A program made the position numbers and the translations under genes. A stretch of 64,000 nucleotides of DNA, taken from NCBI RefSeq assembly GCF_021213805.1, contig NZ_JAJQJI010000007.1:62001-126000 (forward strand), in the 5' to 3' direction. This document shows, piece by piece, positions 61,646 through 64,000 of this stretch. The stretch comes from Mycobacterium sp. MYCO198283 (lineage in GTDB: Bacteria; Actinomycetota; Actinomycetes; Mycobacteriales; Mycobacteriaceae). The notes beneath the pieces are model-generated. The model searched no databases and was not told the origin of the DNA. It saw only the letters and a program-made list of their open reading frames with translations. The stretch's first letter is position 1. The number at the start of each line of letters is the position of its first letter.

Positions 61646-64000
61646 TCAGCCCCCGAGGCAGCCCGGCCCCAGCAGCGCCTTGAGATCGCCCATCAGCGCC
61701 GACGACGCGGTGACCCGCAGCGACTGGTCCAGCTCCAGGGTGGTGATGCGGTCGCCGCTGATGAGCCGCAGCTGCACCTGCGACGGACCCGGATGCCGCG
61801 CCAGCACCCGCTTGAGCTCGCCGACCTTGTCGACCGTGCACTGCCGGGTGGGGAGACTGACCGCCAGCGGCCGGTTGACCACCGCGGTGCTGAAGTCCGG
61901 CACCACCAGCTCGTTGGCGATCAGGGCGATCCGGTCGTCCTGCACCCGCACCTTCGCCCCGACCAGCACCACCGCGTCGTCGGCGATGTCGGCCCCGAAC
62001 GTCGAGTAGGTCTGCGGGAAGAACATCACCTCGATGCCGCCGGTCAGGTCCTCCAGCTGCGCCGACGCCCACGGCAGGCCGTTCTTGTTCACCCGGCGGT
62101 TGACCCCGGCGAGGATCCCGCCGACCTTCACCTGGGTGTCGTTCGGGACCTCGCCGTCGAGGATGTTCGGGATCGGCGTGTCGATCATGGCGGCGAGCAT
62201 GTGCGCGACACCGTTGAGCGGATGCCCCGACACGTAGAGGCCCAACATCTCCCGCTCGAGCGCCAGCTTGTGCTTGTCGTCCCACTCCTCGTCGGGCACC
62301 TTGATCGTGAAGACCGAGTCGATGCCATCGGAGTCGCCGCCGTCACTGCCGCCGAACAGGTCGAACTGGCCCATCGCCGCGGCCTTCTTGGTGCCCAGCA
62401 CGCTGTCGACGGCGTCGGTGTGCACCAGGAACAGGCCCTTGCGGGCGTGCTTGAGCGAATCGAACGCCCCGGCCTTGATCAGCGACTCGGTGACCTTCTT
62501 GTTGCAGGCCACGACGTCGATCTTGTTGAGGTAGTCGGAGAAGTCGGTGAACCGGCCCTTCTCGGTGCGCGCGCGGATGATCGAGCTGACGACGTTGGCG
62601 CCGACGTTGCGCACCGCACCCAGGCCGAAGCGGATGTCGGTGCCCACCGAGGCGAAGTTCTGCTCGGACTCGTTGACGTCGGGCGGCAGCACGGTGATGC
62701 CGAGGCGGCGGCAGTCCGACAGGTAGACGGCCGCCTTGTCCTTGTCGTCGCCGACCGAGGTGAGCAGCCCCGCCATGTACTCGGCCGGGTAATTGGCCTT
62801 CAGGTACGCCGTCCAGTAGGACACCAGCCCGTAGCCCGCGGCGTGCGACTTGTTGAACGCGTAGTCCGCGAACGGCAGCACGGTGTCCCACAGCGCCTTG
62901 ATCGCCGCGGCCGAGAAGCCGTTGGCCTTCATGCCCTCGGAGAAGCCCGCGTACTCCTTGTCGAGCACCTCGCGCTTCTTCTTGCCCATCGCCTTGCGCA
63001 GGATGTCGGCTCGGGCGAGCGAGTAGCCGGCGACCTTCTGCGCGATGCGCATGATCTGTTCCTGGTAGACGATCAGGCCGTAGGTCTCCGACAGGATCTC
63101 CTTGAGCGGCTCCTCGAGCTCGGGGTGGATCGGTTTGATCGCCTGCCGGTTGTTCTTGCGGTCGGCGTAGTCGTTGTGCGCGTTGACGCCCATCGGGCCG
63201 GGTCGGTACAGCGCGATGACGGCGACGACGTCCTCGAACTCGGTGGGCTGCATGCGCCGCAGCAGGTCCCGCATCGGGCCGCCGTCGAGCTGGAACACCC
63301 CGAGCGTGTCGCCGCGGCCGAGCAAGTCGTAGGTCGCCGGGTCGTCGAGCGGCACGGTGTCGAGGTCGAGGTCGATCCCGCGGTTGGCCTTGATGTTGGC
63401 GATCGCGTCGCCGATGATCGTCAGGTTCCGCAGCCCGAGGAAGTCCATCTTCAGCAGGCCGATGGCCTCGCACGACGGATAGTCCCAGCCGGTGATCACC
63501 GCGCCGTCCTGCGGGCGCCGCCACAGCGGGATGGCCTCGATCAGCGGCTCGGAACTCATGATGACCGCGCAGGCGTGGACGCCGGCGTTGCGGACCAGGC
63601 CCTCCAAGCCGCGGGCCGTCTCGTAGATGGTGCGCACGTCGGGGTCGGTGTCGATCAGTCCGCGGATCTCCGCGGCCTCCTTGTACCGCGGGTGCTCCGG
63701 GTCGGTGATGCCCGACAGCGGGATGTCCTTGGCCATCACCGGCGGCGGCAGCGCCTTGGTGATGCGGTCGGCGATCGCGAAGCCGGGCTGGCCGTAGTTG
63801 ACCCGCGCCGAATCCTTCAGCGCCGCCTTGGTCTTGATGGTGCCGAACGTGATGACCTGCGCGACGCGGTCGCTGCCCCACTTGTTCGCGGCGTAGCGCA
63901 GCATCTCGCCGCGGCGGCGGTCGTCGAAGTCGATGTCGATGTCGGGCATCGACACCCGCTCGGGGTTGAGGAACCGCTCGAACAGCAGCCCGTACGGGAT
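61646..64000 (-). CDS. dnaE1: DNA polymerase III alpha subunit, partial (5' end outside window)
   Basis: The replicative polymerase catalytic subunit. The visible 784 codons (about two thirds of the usual 1180 or so) run from the middle of the palm domain to the stop; the PHP domain and first part lie beyond the right edge. The two catalytic Asp are at the edge in [14 protein letters not shown], and the third in [16 protein letters not shown] (about 160 codons on). Then come [41 protein letters not shown] (fingers), the helix-hairpin-helix region, the OB-fold with [17 protein letters not shown], and the C-terminal tail. The first in-frame ATG inside the window is internal, not a start. Confidence 0.95.
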   Translation of the reverse strand: MPYGLLFERFLNPERVSMPDIDIDFDDRRRGEMLRYAANKWGSDRVAQVITFGTIKTKAALKDSARVNYGQPGFAIADRITKALPPPVMAKDIPLSGITDPEHPRYKEAAEIRGLIDTDPDVRTIYETARGLEGLVRNAGVHACAVIMSSEPLIEAIPLWRRPQDGAVITGWDYPSCEAIGLLKMDFLGLRNLTIIGDAIANIKANRGIDLDLDTVPLDDPATYDLLGRGDTLGVFQLDGGPMRDLLRRMQPTEFEDVVAVIALYRPGPMGVNAHNDYADRKNNRQAIKPIHPELEEPLKEILSETYGLIVYQEQIMRIAQKVAGYSLARADILRKAMGKKKREVLDKEYAGFSEGMKANGFSAAAIKALWDTVLPFADYAFNKSHAAGYGLVSYWTAYLKANYPAEYMAGLLTSVGDDKDKAAVYLSDCRRLGITVLPPDVNESEQNFASVGTDIRFGLGAVRNVGANVVSSIIRARTEKGRFTDFSDYLNKIDVVACNKKVTESLIKAGAFDSLKHARKGLFLVHTDAVDSVLGTKKAAAMGQFDLFGGSDGGDSDGIDSVFTIKVPDEEWDDKHKLALEREMLGLYVSGHPLNGVAHMLAAMIDTPIPNILDGEVPNDTQVKVGGILAGVNRRVNKNGLPWASAQLEDLTGGIEVMFFPQTYSTFGADIADDAVVLVGAKVRVQDDRIALIANELVVPDFSTAVVNRPLAVSLPTRQCTVDKVGELKRVLARHPGPSQVQLRLISGDRITTLELDQSLRVTASSALMGDLKALLGPGCLGG

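Overview
The window is a high-GC actinobacterial chromosome segment, almost certainly from a rapid-growing mycobacterium (Mycolicibacterium type). The evidence is the block order, which from memory matches the reversed M. tuberculosis region Rv1547 (dnaE1) to about Rv1625c (cya): dnaE1, ilvA, treZYX, acyltransferase, bioAFD, bioB, bsaP, Rv1591, Rv1592c, nrtR, nadABC, hisDCBHA-impA-hisFI, bcpB, trpE-Rv1610-trpCBA, lgt, DUF2752, pykA, tesB and cya. The family content also fits: PriA-type HisA, a 13E12-type HNH protein, a PE-PPE domain hydrolase and BsaP. No tool was run; all family calls come from reading the translated sequence.

Region by region. (1) 1-2.3 kb is accessory DNA: a tRNA with anticodon CAA, a decayed tyrosine integrase beside it, the C-terminal part of an HK97-type phage capsid protein, two tiny membrane-protein ORFs, and a ribbon-helix-helix protein whose upstream partner has lost its start. 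(2) 2.3-14.1 kb: a FUSC-type membrane protein, a membrane-anchored class III adenylyl cyclase, a stress-type cluster (Dps, SRPBCC protein, zinc alcohol dehydrogenase), a DUF2339 membrane protein, an amino-acid ABC importer, a proline-rich DUF4190 protein and TesB. (3) 14.1-22.2 kb: pykA, gltB-gltD and a DUF2752 protein. (4) 22.3-31.1 kb: an inserted DUF222/HNH gene, then lgt with a very long repetitive acidic tail, trpA, trpB, trpC, the Trp-associated membrane protein and trpE, all on the minus strand and tightly overlapped. (5) 31.2-38.0 kb: bcpB, then the his operon (transcribed hisD to hisI). (6) 38.1-43.9 kb: a PE-PPE hydrolase and the de novo NAD genes nadA-nadB-nadC, divergent from their repressor nrtR across a clear operator. 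(7) 44-51.4 kb: a lipase, DUF2567, bsaP and bioB, with bioQ divergent from bioB, then bioA-bioF-bioD and a 2'-5' RNA ligase-like gene. (8) 51.5-60 kb: an OatA-like acyltransferase and treX-treY-treZ for trehalose synthesis from glycogen. (9) 60-64 kb: ilvA, a small membrane protein and the 3' part of dnaE1, which runs off the right edge.

How it fits together: the segment is a biosynthetic core for Trp, His, Glu, Ile precursor, NAD, biotin and trehalose. Genes in each operon commonly overlap by 1-8 bases, so translation is probably coupled. PriA would serve both the His and Trp pathways, since no trpF is seen here. A recurrent signal is a TANNNT -10 hexamer ending 6-8 bases before the start codon, which predicts many leaderless transcripts (FUSC gene, cya, DUF4190, HNH gene, bcpB, nrtR, bioQ, bioA, treX, the 61.4-kb small gene). 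Both the his and trp operons begin with the same GACAAT hexamer at that spacing.

Apart from the decayed phage segment (about 211-1350), no gene-free stretch exceeds 300 bases. The most unusual items are the phage remnant and beheaded RHH partner near the tRNA, the repeat-built Lgt tail, the NrtR operator that encloses a perfect TATAAT, and the shared hexamer of the his and trp operons.
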